Shown one piece after another: positions 56,187 to 64,000 of a stretch of DNA of 64,000 nucleotides; position 1 is the first letter of the stretch; every line of letters starts with the position of its first letter. This stretch comes from Thermasporomyces sp040195635. Its GTDB lineage: Bacteria; Actinomycetota; Actinomycetes; Propionibacteriales; Actinopolymorphaceae. A program made the translations under genes and the position numbers. The notes under the pieces were generated by a model, which did not search any database, was not told the origin of the DNA, and worked only from the letters and a program-made list of their open reading frames with translations. The stretch lies in contig NZ_JBEFTX010000012.1 of the NCBI RefSeq assembly GCF_040195635.1, forward strand, positions 62,001-126,000, given 5' to 3'.

Positions 56187-57361
56187 AGCCGGCGGTGGTG
56201 GCCAGCAGGGCCGGTGCGCCGCCGGCGGTCGCCGCCCTGGTGCTGGTTGCCCTCAGCGCGCCGATGTCACTCGGCGTCTCGGGGCCGGTGCTGGTGCTGG
56301 ACCGGATCGACGGCCACGCGGGGCTGATCGTCACCGCGTTCGGCGCCGGCACCTCGATCGGAACCGCGATCGCCGGTGCCGCGCTCGGCCGCTTGGGACC
56401 GCGCGGCGTGGTGGCGACCTGTGCGTCCCTGCTCGCTCTCGGAGCGGCTCTGACGCTGACCGGTCCGAATGTGCCGGTGCTGGCACTCGCCGCGCTCCTG
56501 CAGTCCCTCGGCGCCGCGGGGTTCACAGTTCTCGCCACCAGCCTCGCCCGTTCGGCGGTGCAGGTGGGTGCCATCACCGGCGGGCTGGCGGTGGTCGGCT
56601 CCTCGGGTCCACTGGTCGGGCAGGCGGTGGCCGACCTGACGTCGTGGCGCGTGACGCTCGCGCTTCCGGTGCTCGCGCTGCTCGGCATGCCTGCCCTGCT
56701 GCGGGCGCTCGGACCGAGCTTTCGGCCAGCGGTCCGACCCTGGGATCCGCTCGGCATCGCGCTCGTCGCCGGCGTCGTGACGGCCGTGGCGATGATGCCC
56801 GTCCACCTCGTCCTCGCCGGCCCGGCAGCGCTGGTGATCGCCGCGCTGGCGTTCAGGTACGTCGGCGCCCGGCCCCGCCGCTTCCCGCCGCCAGGTCTGC
56901 TGCGGGCCGGCCGCTTCTGGCTCCTTTGTGGTCTCAGCCTGACGCTGGCCTCGACGAACTTCGGCCTGCTCTACCTCTCACCCGCCCTGCTCGCCGACCA
57001 GGGCGTGTCCGCCGCCGCGACCGGCATGGTCATCCTGTGGCCCTACCTGGCGGGCGGCTCGCTGTCGTGGGCCGTCGTACCCCTCGGTGCGCGGTTGCCG
57101 ACCGCCTGGCTGACGGTGCTGCTGCCGGCGACGGCAATCGTCGGCGCCGTCACCGCCTCGCTTGCGCCGGCCACGGCCGTGGTGCTGGTCGGACTCGGGC
57201 TCTGCTCGCTCGCCGCGGTCTCGGGCCAGGGCATGCTGATCCACCGCGCCTCGGCGTTCGTCCCAGAGACTGCGCGCGATGCAGCCATCGGGTTCTTCAC
57301 CAGCTGCTACCTGCTCGGCATCGCCGTCGGACCGGCGGTGGCCGCCGGCGTCTCTGCCTGA
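56183..57361 (+). CDS. MFS transporter
   Basis: A 392-aa major facilitator protein with about twelve helices. FGAGTSIGTAIAGAALGRLGPRGVV is the loop 2-3 region and LLGIAVGPAVAAGVSA the C-terminal end. It lies last in the LuxR-associated operon and overlaps the NTF2-like gene by 4 bases. It probably exports the substrate or product of the upstream enzymes. Confidence 0.85.
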   Translation: MKPAVVASRAGAPPAVAALVLVALSAPMSLGVSGPVLVLDRIDGHAGLIVTAFGAGTSIGTAIAGAALGRLGPRGVVATCASLLALGAALTLTGPNVPVLALAALLQSLGAAGFTVLATSLARSAVQVGAITGGLAVVGSSGPLVGQAVADLTSWRVTLALPVLALLGMPALLRALGPSFRPAVRPWDPLGIALVAGVVTAVAMMPVHLVLAGPAALVIAALAFRYVGARPRRFPPPGLLRAGRFWLLCGLSLTLASTNFGLLYLSPALLADQGVSAAATGMVILWPYLAGGSLSWAVVPLGARLPTAWLTVLLPATAIVGAVTASLAPATAVVLVGLGLCSLAAVSGQGMLIHRASAFVPETARDAAIGFFTSCYLLGIAVGPAVAAGVSA

Positions 57362-57406
57362 CCCGGGCGACGCACGGGCGTCGGCGGGCCGACTAACCTG
57401 CGAGCG

Positions 57407-57973
57407 GTGAGCACATCGGAGACGTCCTCCCCGCGCCAGCGCCTGCTCGCGGCAGTGGTGGCGGTGATGACCGAGCGCGGCTCGACCGACTGGAGCCTCC
57501 GCTCGCTCGCCGAGGCGATCGGCACCAGTCACCGGATGCTCATCTACCACTTCGGCTCGCTGGACGGGCTCATGATCGCTGTCGTGGAGCAGGTGGACGC
57601 CGCGGCGCGGGAGCGGTACGCCGCACTGTCGGAGGCGTACGACGACCCGCTGGCCGCCGCCCGCGCCTGGTGGGAGCATCTCGCCGACCCCGAGCAGGCG
57701 GCGGGGGAGCGGTTGTTCTTCGAGCTCTACGCGGCCGCCCTGCAGGGCAAGGAGCACGCACGGCCACTGCTCAAAGGGGTGATCACCGACTGGCTGGCCC
57801 CGCTGACCGCCGCTTTCGCCGAACTCACCGGCGACCCCTCCACCGCGGCCGTCGACGCGCGGCTCGGCGTGGCTGTGGTCCGGGGCCTGCTGCTCGACCT
57901 CCTCGCGAGCGGCGACAGCGACGGCGTGACCGCCGCGCACGAGCGCTACCTCGCGCTCTACTCCGCGGACTGA
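57407..57973 (+). CDS. TetR-family regulator
   Basis: A 188-aa repressor. The N-terminal HTH (WSLRSLAEAIGTSHRMLIYHFGSLDGLMIAV) is of TetR type, and the rest is the helical ligand domain. It lies 45 bases after the MFS gene and overlaps the SRPBCC gene tail by 16 bases in convergent orientation. A palindrome at the start of that gene may be its operator. Confidence 0.88.
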   Translation: MSTSETSSPRQRLLAAVVAVMTERGSTDWSLRSLAEAIGTSHRMLIYHFGSLDGLMIAVVEQVDAAARERYAALSEAYDDPLAAARAWWEHLADPEQAAGERLFFELYAAALQGKEHARPLLKGVITDWLAPLTAAFAELTGDPSTAAVDARLGVAVVRGLLLDLLASGDSDGVTAAHERYLALYSAD

Positions 57974-59316
57974 ACGCTCTGCTCGGCCGCTTCAGCCAGG
58001 CCGGCCAGCTCGAGGTCGACGTACCGTCGGACGGTGCCGGCGACCATCCGCCACATCGGTCGCGCGAACGCGCCTCGCATCTCGATCGAGAGCGTCAGCT
58101 CGCTGCGGCGGCCATCGGCCGGGAGGATCCGGTGGGTCGCGATGGTGTGCACGCCGGGGGTGCGGCTGTGCCATGCGAACCCGGCGACCGGCCGCCAGTC
58201 ATGCACCGTCCAGGTGGCCGGCAGCAGCTTCGGCTGCCAGATCCGCACCCGGCTGCCGAGGCCGAGGGGTCGGCCGCCGACGATGCTGACCCGGGTCATC
58301 GATGGTGTCCAGCGCGGCATCGCCTCGACGTCACTGAGCACCTGCCACACGACCTCGACCGGCGCGTCGAGTTCGCGGCTGACGACGTACGACGTCGCAC
58401 GATCGCGCCGGCCGCGCAGGGTGCTCATCATCCCGAGCCCGGCAGCGACCGCGACCACGTGGATGACGACGAGCAGCCCGAGGTGCTCAGGGAACCACGA
58501 GTCCTCGGGCCGGCCAGCAGCCCCAGCGACCAGGATGAACGGGAGCTTCCAGCCGTGCCACGCGACGAGCGCCCCGCTCGTGAGCCAGACGGCACCGACG
58601 GCTAGCCAGGCCGCACGACGGATCCGGTGGCGGACCAACGCCAGGTACCCGGCTGCGCCGACCAGCGCCCAGCCGCCGAGCACCGCGTGGAAGACGTGCC
58701 AGTGCGGGGCGCGGTCGCCGGGGACGGTGAGCCCGAGCGGGCTGCCGGCCGCCCACTGCAGCAGGACGACCCCGACCAGCGCGGCGCCCGCTGCCGGCCA
58801 CAGGCGGCCGCCTGCGGCACGGGCGGCGGCGACCCGCGCCGCCGCCGGCCACCGCCGAACGACGTACGCCGGAAGCGCGAGCGCGAGCCCGGCGCCCATC
58901 CCGACAAACGCGGTCTGCAACAGCGCCATCTCCCAGGACGCGCCCGACGAGCCGGTGCCGGCTCCTTCCGTCGGATCGCTGAGGAACGCCTGCACCGCGA
59001 GGTAGGGCAGCGCCGAGACCAGGAACCCGCCGCCGAGCCAGCCACCGACGACCAGCGGCGTCGCCCGCACCCGCTGGCCCCACGGGCGTGCCAGCGCGAG
59101 CGCGACCAGGATCGCCACGGCCGCCATGCCGATCGTCACGATGTTGAGCGCCATGAATGCGGTGGCGTCGCCGTCGTACCGACCGGCGAGCGCCTGCGCC
59201 ACCCACGAGACCTTGATGAGCAGGTACGGCGTCATGGCGAGCGCGGCGCCGTACCCCGCCCACCTGCCGATCCGATCGAACCCGCCCGCCGTCACCAACT
59301 GCCGCATGTACCACAT
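57958..59316 (-). CDS. Membrane protein with C-terminal SRPBCC (polyketide cyclase-like) domain
   Basis: A 452-aa protein. The first 310 residues contain eight or nine membrane helices. The last 140 (SYVVSRELDAPVEVVWQVLSDVEAMPRWTPSMTRVSIVGGRPLGLGSRVRIWQP) are a START/SRPBCC-type ligand pocket on the cytoplasmic side. The combination is rare; the role is unknown. The start codon lies inside a TGTACCA-CA-TGGTACA palindrome. An ATG three codons further in is an alternative. Confidence 0.78.
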   Translation of the reverse strand: MWYMRQLVTAGGFDRIGRWAGYGAALAMTPYLLIKVSWVAQALAGRYDGDATAFMALNIVTIGMAAVAILVALALARPWGQRVRATPLVVGGWLGGGFLVSALPYLAVQAFLSDPTEGAGTGSSGASWEMALLQTAFVGMGAGLALALPAYVVRRWPAAARVAAARAAGGRLWPAAGAALVGVVLLQWAAGSPLGLTVPGDRAPHWHVFHAVLGGWALVGAAGYLALVRHRIRRAAWLAVGAVWLTSGALVAWHGWKLPFILVAGAAGRPEDSWFPEHLGLLVVIHVVAVAAGLGMMSTLRGRRDRATSYVVSRELDAPVEVVWQVLSDVEAMPRWTPSMTRVSIVGGRPLGLGSRVRIWQPKLLPATWTVHDWRPVAGFAWHSRTPGVHTIATHRILPADGRRSELTLSIEMRGAFARPMWRMVAGTVRRYVDLELAGLAEAAEQSVQSAE

Positions 59317-59322
59317 GGTACA
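59307..59322. promoter_or_regulatory. Palindrome over the SRPBCC start, TetR-type operator candidate
   Basis: TGTACCA and TGGTACA are perfect inverted repeats separated by two bases. TetR repressors bind such sites. The only TetR gene nearby is the convergent one at 57407-57973. Confidence 0.55.
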
Positions 59323-59401
59323 GACGGCGGCGTGGCGAGTTACCGGCGCGCACCGCCGGCGTGGGCCCTTGGGGTCCGTCCTCGGGCGCTCTGGCAGGCG
59401 G

Positions 59402-59854
59402 TCAAAGCTTGTCCAGGGAGCGATCGAGCAGTCGCCGGTTGTAGGTGTTCATGTCGGCAGGAAGCCCAGTCGGCGAGAAGTAACGCACTTCACTGCACTC
59501 GCCGCCGTCCGGCCGAGGCTCGCCTTCCACGGCTCCGGCAAGATAGGTGGCGCCGACGACGTAGGCCTGGTCTCCGTTGGGGTACTCCAGGAACCAGTCC
59601 GGACCAGAGTGCAGATCCAGCAGTTCCAGGTCACGCGCGACAAGACCGGTCTCTTCGTACAGCTCGCGCTTCGCCGTCTCCTCCAGGGTTTCCCCGAGTT
59701 CCATGGCCCCTCCGGGGATACCCCATTGGCCAGTCTCGGCATTGCACTGCAGCAGAACGGCGCCAGCGGAATCCTTGACGATCACCCCCGCAGCGACCAG
59801 GAGGAGTGGTCGGCTACCCACATGCTTCCGCAGCTCACGCACATAGTCGGACAT
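59402..59854 (-). CDS. Nudix hydrolase
   Basis: A 150-aa protein with a complete Nudix box (GGAMELGETLEETAKRELYEETGLVA). It probably hydrolyses a nucleoside diphosphate derivative. The ATG at 59854 is the family start; 43 upstream codons are open but not conserved-looking. Chromosomal and unrelated to the Nudix protein of the AICE. Confidence 0.87.
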   Translation of the reverse strand: MSDYVRELRKHVGSRPLLLVAAGVIVKDSAGAVLLQCNAETGQWGIPGGAMELGETLEETAKRELYEETGLVARDLELLDLHSGPDWFLEYPNGDQAYVVGATYLAGAVEGEPRPDGGECSEVRYFSPTGLPADMNTYNRRLLDRSLDKL

Positions 59855-60116
59855 GCGGCGAAGGCTAGTCGGCCGGGTTCCGGTCCCTGTCGTGCTCACG
59901 GGCACAGGTCTCGCAGCGGGACCGACGCGGTCCGGTGGATGCCGGGCTCCGTGCCCGTCGTGCGAACCTAAGGCATGGTGCACACGACAGCGGTTTCATG
60001 GACACGGCTGCCGGCGTCGGCGGCGGTGACTGCCAGGGCGCGCGGCGACCACCGCCGTACCCGGTCAATCTTCTTGAGTATTGACAGAATAGTGGCCAGC
60101 TCGTCAGACTCCACCC

Positions 60117-61352
60117 ATGCCAGAGCCGCCCTCGAGTGTGCTGCGACTGCTCCGCGAGAGTCATGAGGAGCGGCTGCTCGCCGCGCTCCGCGTCCATGGC
60201 GCACTGAGCCGGGCCGAGCTCGGACGGCGTACCGGACTGTCCCGCGCCACGTTGTACGCGATCATCCAGCACCTGATCGCCACCGACCGGGTGGTCGAGC
60301 TTCCGGCCGTGGCTTCGCCGTCCCGCGGTCGGGGGCGGCCGGCCACGTTGGTGACGCTGAACCCGTCGGGTGGTCTGGCGCTCGGGCTCGACCTCGGCCA
60401 CCGGCGCATCCACGCGGCTGTCGCCAACGTCGCCCACGAGGTGGTCGGCGCGGCGAGTGAGCGCTGCGGTGAACGGACTCCGTGGGCCACCCGGCTCGAG
60501 ATCGCGCTCGGCCTGGTCGACCAGCTCGCCGAGGAGGGGCGCATCTCGCTCGCGGCCCTCGACGGTATCGGCGCGGGGGTGATCGGCCCGGTGTCCGAGC
60601 CAGCCGATGCGAAGCATCGTCGCAGTCGGGTCGAGCTGGTGCGGGACGGGCTGGCCGACAGGTACGGCGTGCCCGTCCTCATCGACAACAACACCCGACT
60701 CGCCGCACTCGCCGAGTCCATCTGGGGCAGTGGTGCCGGCGTCCCGAACGTCCTCTACGTACGCCTGTCCCACGGTGTCGGCGGCGGCTTGGTGCTGGGC
60801 GGCCACCTCCACTCGGGCGCGGCCGGCGGCGCGGGCGAGTTCGGTCACGTCAGCGTCGATCCGGACGGACCTCCCTGTCACTGCGGCGGCCGCGGTTGCC
60901 TCGAGCGGTACGTCTCGATCGCGGCGATCCTCGAGCAGTGCGACGCACGGCGACTCGACCACGTACTCGACCGGCTGCGTTCGGGAGACCGGCGGACGCG
61001 TGAGGTCATCACCGCGGCGGGCACCCGCCTCGGCAGGGTCATCGCAGCCGCGTGCAACGTCGTCAACCCCGAGGTCGTCGTCGTGGGCGGAGAACTCGCC
61101 GCCGCCGGCGACCTGCTGTTCGACCCGGCGCGGGAAGCACTCCACGCCTATGCCCACCGTCAGGTACGCCAGGGCCTCCAGCTCCATGGTGCGGAGCTGG
61201 GCGACGAGGCGGCCGCCCGCGGCGGCATCGCCCTGGTCCTGCGCAAGTCAGCCCTGCTGGCCGGATATCCCCCTGCGACGGCCGCTCCTGCGACCCGTGA
61301 CACAGACAGAGGCGGTTGGGGCACGCTGGCCGTCGACCTCCACCGGGAGTAG
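60117..61352 (+). CDS. ROK-family transcriptional regulator
   Basis: A 411-aa repressor. A MarR-like winged helix (LRVHGALSRAELGRRTGLSRATLYAIIQHLI) is followed by a ROK sugar-binding domain with GLDLGHRRIHAAVAN, the ATP-site-like GHVSVDP and the zinc motif CHCGGRGCLERY. ROK repressors respond to free or phosphorylated sugars. It precedes the sulfatase and arabinofuranosidase genes by 9 bases, so it probably autoregulates this operon. A TTGACA box lies at 60081-60086. Confidence 0.9.
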   Translation: MPEPPSSVLRLLRESHEERLLAALRVHGALSRAELGRRTGLSRATLYAIIQHLIATDRVVELPAVASPSRGRGRPATLVTLNPSGGLALGLDLGHRRIHAAVANVAHEVVGAASERCGERTPWATRLEIALGLVDQLAEEGRISLAALDGIGAGVIGPVSEPADAKHRRSRVELVRDGLADRYGVPVLIDNNTRLAALAESIWGSGAGVPNVLYVRLSHGVGGGLVLGGHLHSGAAGGAGEFGHVSVDPDGPPCHCGGRGCLERYVSIAAILEQCDARRLDHVLDRLRSGDRRTREVITAAGTRLGRVIAAACNVVNPEVVVVGGELAAAGDLLFDPAREALHAYAHRQVRQGLQLHGAELGDEAAARGGIALVLRKSALLAGYPPATAAPATRDTDRGGWGTLAVDLHRE

Positions 61353-61361
61353 GGAGACGGT

Positions 61362-62900
61362 GTGACCGGAGGATCACGATCCAACGTCCTGCTGCTCATG
61401 ACCGACCAGCACCGGCTCGACACACTGGGCTGCTACGGCAACGAGGTCTGCGAGACGCCGGCGCTCGACGGGCTCGCGGCGTCCGGGACGCGGTTCGAGC
61501 ACTGCTACACGCCGACCGCGATCTGTACGCCCGCGCGGGCCACCCTGCTCACCGGCGTCCTGCCGTTCCGGCACACGCTTCTTGCCAACTACGAACGCAA
61601 CGTCGGCTATCGCGAGGAGCTCGACGGCCGGTTCCCCCCGTTCTCGGAGGCACTGGCGGGCGCCGGCTACCGGCTGGGCCATGTCGGCAAGTGGCATGTC
61701 GGTAAGGAGAACGGGCCGCGGGAGTTCGGTTTCGACGGCGAGCACTACCCAGGCTGGGGGAATCCGGTCCGCCATCCGGACTACCTGCGGTATCTCGCCG
61801 ACCGCGGCCTGCCGGAGTTCCGGCTGCGCTCGCAGGTGCGCGGCTCGTTCCCCAACGGGCAGCCCGGCAACCTTCTCGCCGGGGTGCTCGAGCAGCCGGT
61901 CGAGGCGACATTCGAGTACTTCCTCGCCGAGCGGACGATCGAACGGCTCCGAAGCTACGCCGCGCACCACCGCACCGACGGCAGGCCGTTCTTCCTTGCC
62001 TGTCACTGGTTCGGGCCACACCTGCCGTACTGCCTGCCGGAGTCGTACTACCACCGCTACGACCCTGCGGCGGTCGAACTGCCGGCCTCGATGGCGGAGA
62101 CGTTCGACGGGAAGCCACAGGTCCAGCGGCACTACTCCGCGCACTGGACGTTCGACAGCTTGTCCCCCGACGACTGGCGGCAGCTGATCGCGGCGTACTG
62201 GGGCTACGTCAGCCTCATCGACAGCCAGGTCGGGCGGATCCTGCGGGCGCTGGAGGAGTTGGGTTTGACCGACGACACCGCCGTGCTCTTCACCGCCGAC
62301 CACGGCGAGTTCACCGGATCGCATCGCCTGCACGACAAGGGCCCGGCGATGTACGACGACATCTACCGCATCCCGCTACTCGCCCGGGTGCCCGGCAGTG
62401 CTGCATCCGCGGCCGGCGCCGCGTGGCCGGGAGGCCGCGTCGACGACTCGTTCGTCACCCTCGCCGACCTCACGCCGACGTTCCTCGACCTGGCGGGACT
62501 ACCGGCACCCGCGTACTTCGACGGCGCCAGCCTGCTCCCTCTCCTCCGCGAGGGGCGGCGCCCCGATCGGGCGGATCACGTGGTCGCGGAGTTCCATGGC
62601 CACCACTTCCCTTATCCGCAACGGATGATTCGCACCCGTACGCACAAGCTCGTGGTCAGTCCCGCCGACGACAACGAGTTGTACGACCTCACCGCCGACC
62701 CGCACGAGCTGCGCAACCGCTACCACGACCAGGCGTTCGCGGAGGTACGCCGCGAGCTCCTCGGCACGCTCTACCGCGTCCTGCGCGAGCGGGGCGACAA
62801 CTTCTACCACTGGATGACGTCGATGTACGACGTGGGCGAGAAGAGCTACGACACCGCGCTCAGCCACGTCGACGACCACGCAGGAAAGGGTTCTGAGTGA
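61362..62900 (+). CDS. Sulfatase (formylglycine-type)
   Basis: A 512-aa alkaline-phosphatase-superfamily sulfatase. The active-site motif Cys55-T-P-A-Arg59 is the site of conversion to formylglycine, and the metal ligands appear in LLMTDQHR and ADHGEFTGSHRLHDKG. There is no signal peptide, so it should act in the cytoplasm on a sulfated sugar or related ester. The GTG start follows GGGAGACG, and its stop overlaps the GH51 start by 4 bases. Confidence 0.88.
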   Translation: MTGGSRSNVLLLMTDQHRLDTLGCYGNEVCETPALDGLAASGTRFEHCYTPTAICTPARATLLTGVLPFRHTLLANYERNVGYREELDGRFPPFSEALAGAGYRLGHVGKWHVGKENGPREFGFDGEHYPGWGNPVRHPDYLRYLADRGLPEFRLRSQVRGSFPNGQPGNLLAGVLEQPVEATFEYFLAERTIERLRSYAAHHRTDGRPFFLACHWFGPHLPYCLPESYYHRYDPAAVELPASMAETFDGKPQVQRHYSAHWTFDSLSPDDWRQLIAAYWGYVSLIDSQVGRILRALEELGLTDDTAVLFTADHGEFTGSHRLHDKGPAMYDDIYRIPLLARVPGSAASAAGAAWPGGRVDDSFVTLADLTPTFLDLAGLPAPAYFDGASLLPLLREGRRPDRADHVVAEFHGHHFPYPQRMIRTRTHKLVVSPADDNELYDLTADPHELRNRYHDQAFAEVRRELLGTLYRVLRERGDNFYHWMTSMYDVGEKSYDTALSHVDDHAGKGSE

Positions 62901-64000
62901 ACCACGTCGAGGCGAGGATCGAGATCGACCGCGACCGCGAGATCGGCCGGATCGAGGAGAACATCTACGGCCACTTCCTGGAGTCCAGCTTCTTCGGCAA
63001 CATCGAAGGCGGCGTCTTCGACGAGGGTTCTCCGCACTCCTATGCGGGCGACGGACCGCGGGCGGGGCTGCGCCGCGACGTCATCGAGGCCTGCCAGCAA
63101 CTGGGGCTGCCGGTGGTGCGCTGGCCGGGCGGGAACGTCGCCTCGCCGTACCACTGGGAGGACGGCGTCGGCCCGCGCGGCGACCGCCCACGCAGGCTCG
63201 AACTCGCCTGGGGCTCGGAGGAGACCAACCGGTTCGGCACCGACGAGTTCCTGGCCTGGTGTGCCGAGGTCGGCACCCAGCCGTACCTCGTGCACAGTTG
63301 CCGCGACGTCGACGAGGCGGTCCGGTGGGTGGAGTACACCAACCACACCGGTGACACGGACTACACCAGGCGCCGGGCCGCGGGTGGGCATCCTGATGCC
63401 TACGGCGTGCGCTACTGGGGACTCGGCAATGAGGTCTACGGTCAGTGGCAGATGGGCCACCGGTCGCCCGAGGAGTACGCCGCCGCTGCCCGCGACCACG
63501 CCCAGTTCATGCGCAAGGTGGACCCGTCGATCCGCCTCGTCGCCGTCGGCACTCCCAGTGAGCGCTGGACCCGCCCGGTGCTGGAGCGGGTCGGCAGTCT
63601 CGTCGACTACGTCTCCCTGCACCTCTACGGTGCCTCCACGCACCTCTACACCGCCGACAGTGGTGACGACGACTACGACGCGGTGGTCGCCCAGCCGCTC
63701 TACTTCGAACGCCAGATCCACGAGTACGCCCACCTCGTCGCGAGCCTTGCCGCGGCGGCCGGGGTGGAGCGGCCACTCGCACTGGCTCTCGACGAGTGGA
63801 ACATCCGCCACCTCGAACCCGTCGACTGGCCCGAGCCCCAACCCTCCCCCGACGGTGCCGTCGTCAGCCGCGACACCGAGCCGGTGAACGGTCGGCCCGC
63901 TCGACTCCGCGTCAACCGGTGGAGTCCGCGCACTCTCGCCGACGCGCTGTTCTATGCGGGCGTCTTCCATGCTCTGCACCGCGCGAGTGGCCTCACCGTG
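62897..64000 (+). CDS. Alpha-L-arabinofuranosidase, GH51 (partial at window end)
   Basis: It opens with GTG in a GTGA overlap with the sulfatase stop and stays open to the window edge (368 codons visible). The N-terminus (IEENIYGHFLES), GLPVVRWPGGN, the acid/base Glu in YWGLGNEVYGQWQMGHR and the nucleophile Glu in LALDEWNIRH are diagnostic of GH51. It removes arabinose from arabinan or arabinoxylan fragments, probably inside the cell because no signal peptide is present. A sulfatase next to it is unusual for this family. Confidence 0.9.
   Translation, partial: MNHVEARIEIDRDREIGRIEENIYGHFLESSFFGNIEGGVFDEGSPHSYAGDGPRAGLRRDVIEACQQLGLPVVRWPGGNVASPYHWEDGVGPRGDRPRRLELAWGSEETNRFGTDEFLAWCAEVGTQPYLVHSCRDVDEAVRWVEYTNHTGDTDYTRRRAAGGHPDAYGVRYWGLGNEVYGQWQMGHRSPEEYAAAARDHAQFMRKVDPSIRLVAVGTPSERWTRPVLERVGSLVDYVSLHLYGASTHLYTADSGDDDYDAVVAQPLYFERQIHEYAHLVASLAAAAGVERPLALALDEWNIRHLEPVDWPEPQPSPDGAVVSRDTEPVNGRPARLRVNRWSPRTLADALFYAGVFHALHRASGLTV

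Overview
The window comes from the chromosome of a high-GC actinomycete. The signs are GTG/ATG starts with 4-base ATGA/GTGA overlaps, a divergent phoU / senX3-regX3 pair, the carD-ispD-ispF order, cysS next to a TrmH-family rRNA methyltransferase, a DUF4032 protein, and an actinomycete integrative conjugative element (AICE) of the pSAM2 type. The genus cannot be fixed from the sequence alone. Carbohydrate genes (UgpC-like ATPase with a LacI regulator; ROK, sulfatase and GH51 at the right end) fit a soil saprophyte of the Propionibacteriales kind, but that is inference.

Region 1 (1-24.9 kb) is core chromosome. It holds an ABC exporter half, a membrane-anchored L7/L12-CTD-like protein, phoU and senX3-regX3, a lipoprotein, an AraC regulator divergent from a phytanoyl-CoA dioxygenase, carD-ispD-ispF, a DUF2207-like protein, an M48 protease, cysS, rlmB, a sialidase-like protein, an acyl-CoA dehydrogenase, a secreted M15-like peptidase, the DUF4032 gene, ugpC, lacI, and an NfeD/SPFH pair. 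The intergenic DNA is rich in long perfect hairpins and 18-20 bp tandem repeats. One 66-bp palindromic repeat brackets the DUF4032 gene in inverted orientation.

Region 2 (25.1-45.0 kb) is a stack of integrative elements at tRNA-Thr(TGT). A complete AICE lies between a 47-bp direct repeat (25102-25148 and 38951-38997). Its genes are a frameshifted int, xis, repSA, a train of small transfer genes, an FtsK-type TraSA, a Pra-like activator, a KorSA-like GntR repressor with matching operators, and a Pif-like Nudix gene. Its cargo sits next to attR: a DUF4365-like nuclease with an uncharacterised partner, a HEPN/zinc-ribbon protein, a 110-nt nested palindrome, and a MASE1 membrane protein without an output domain. 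Two decayed neighbours follow. One (39.0-41.9 kb) has an integrase tail, a WXG-like protein with a small partner, and an IS110 remnant. The other (41.9 to about 45.0 kb) carries a second copy of the same integrase gene with the same frameshift, broken by an IS5-family element whose transposase now reads in frame into the integrase.

Region 3 (45.2-64 kb) is chromosome again. It includes a tandem YCII protein, an SDR remnant, an AhpD-like protein, a CstR-like regulator with rhodanese and TauE (sulfide/persulfide handling), an AraC/MFS pair, a large LuxR (LAL) regulator followed by an imine-reductase-like/WrbA/NTF2-like/MFS operon, a TetR gene convergent with an SRPBCC membrane protein, a Nudix hydrolase, and a ROK-sulfatase-GH51 arabinofuranosidase operon that runs off the right edge.
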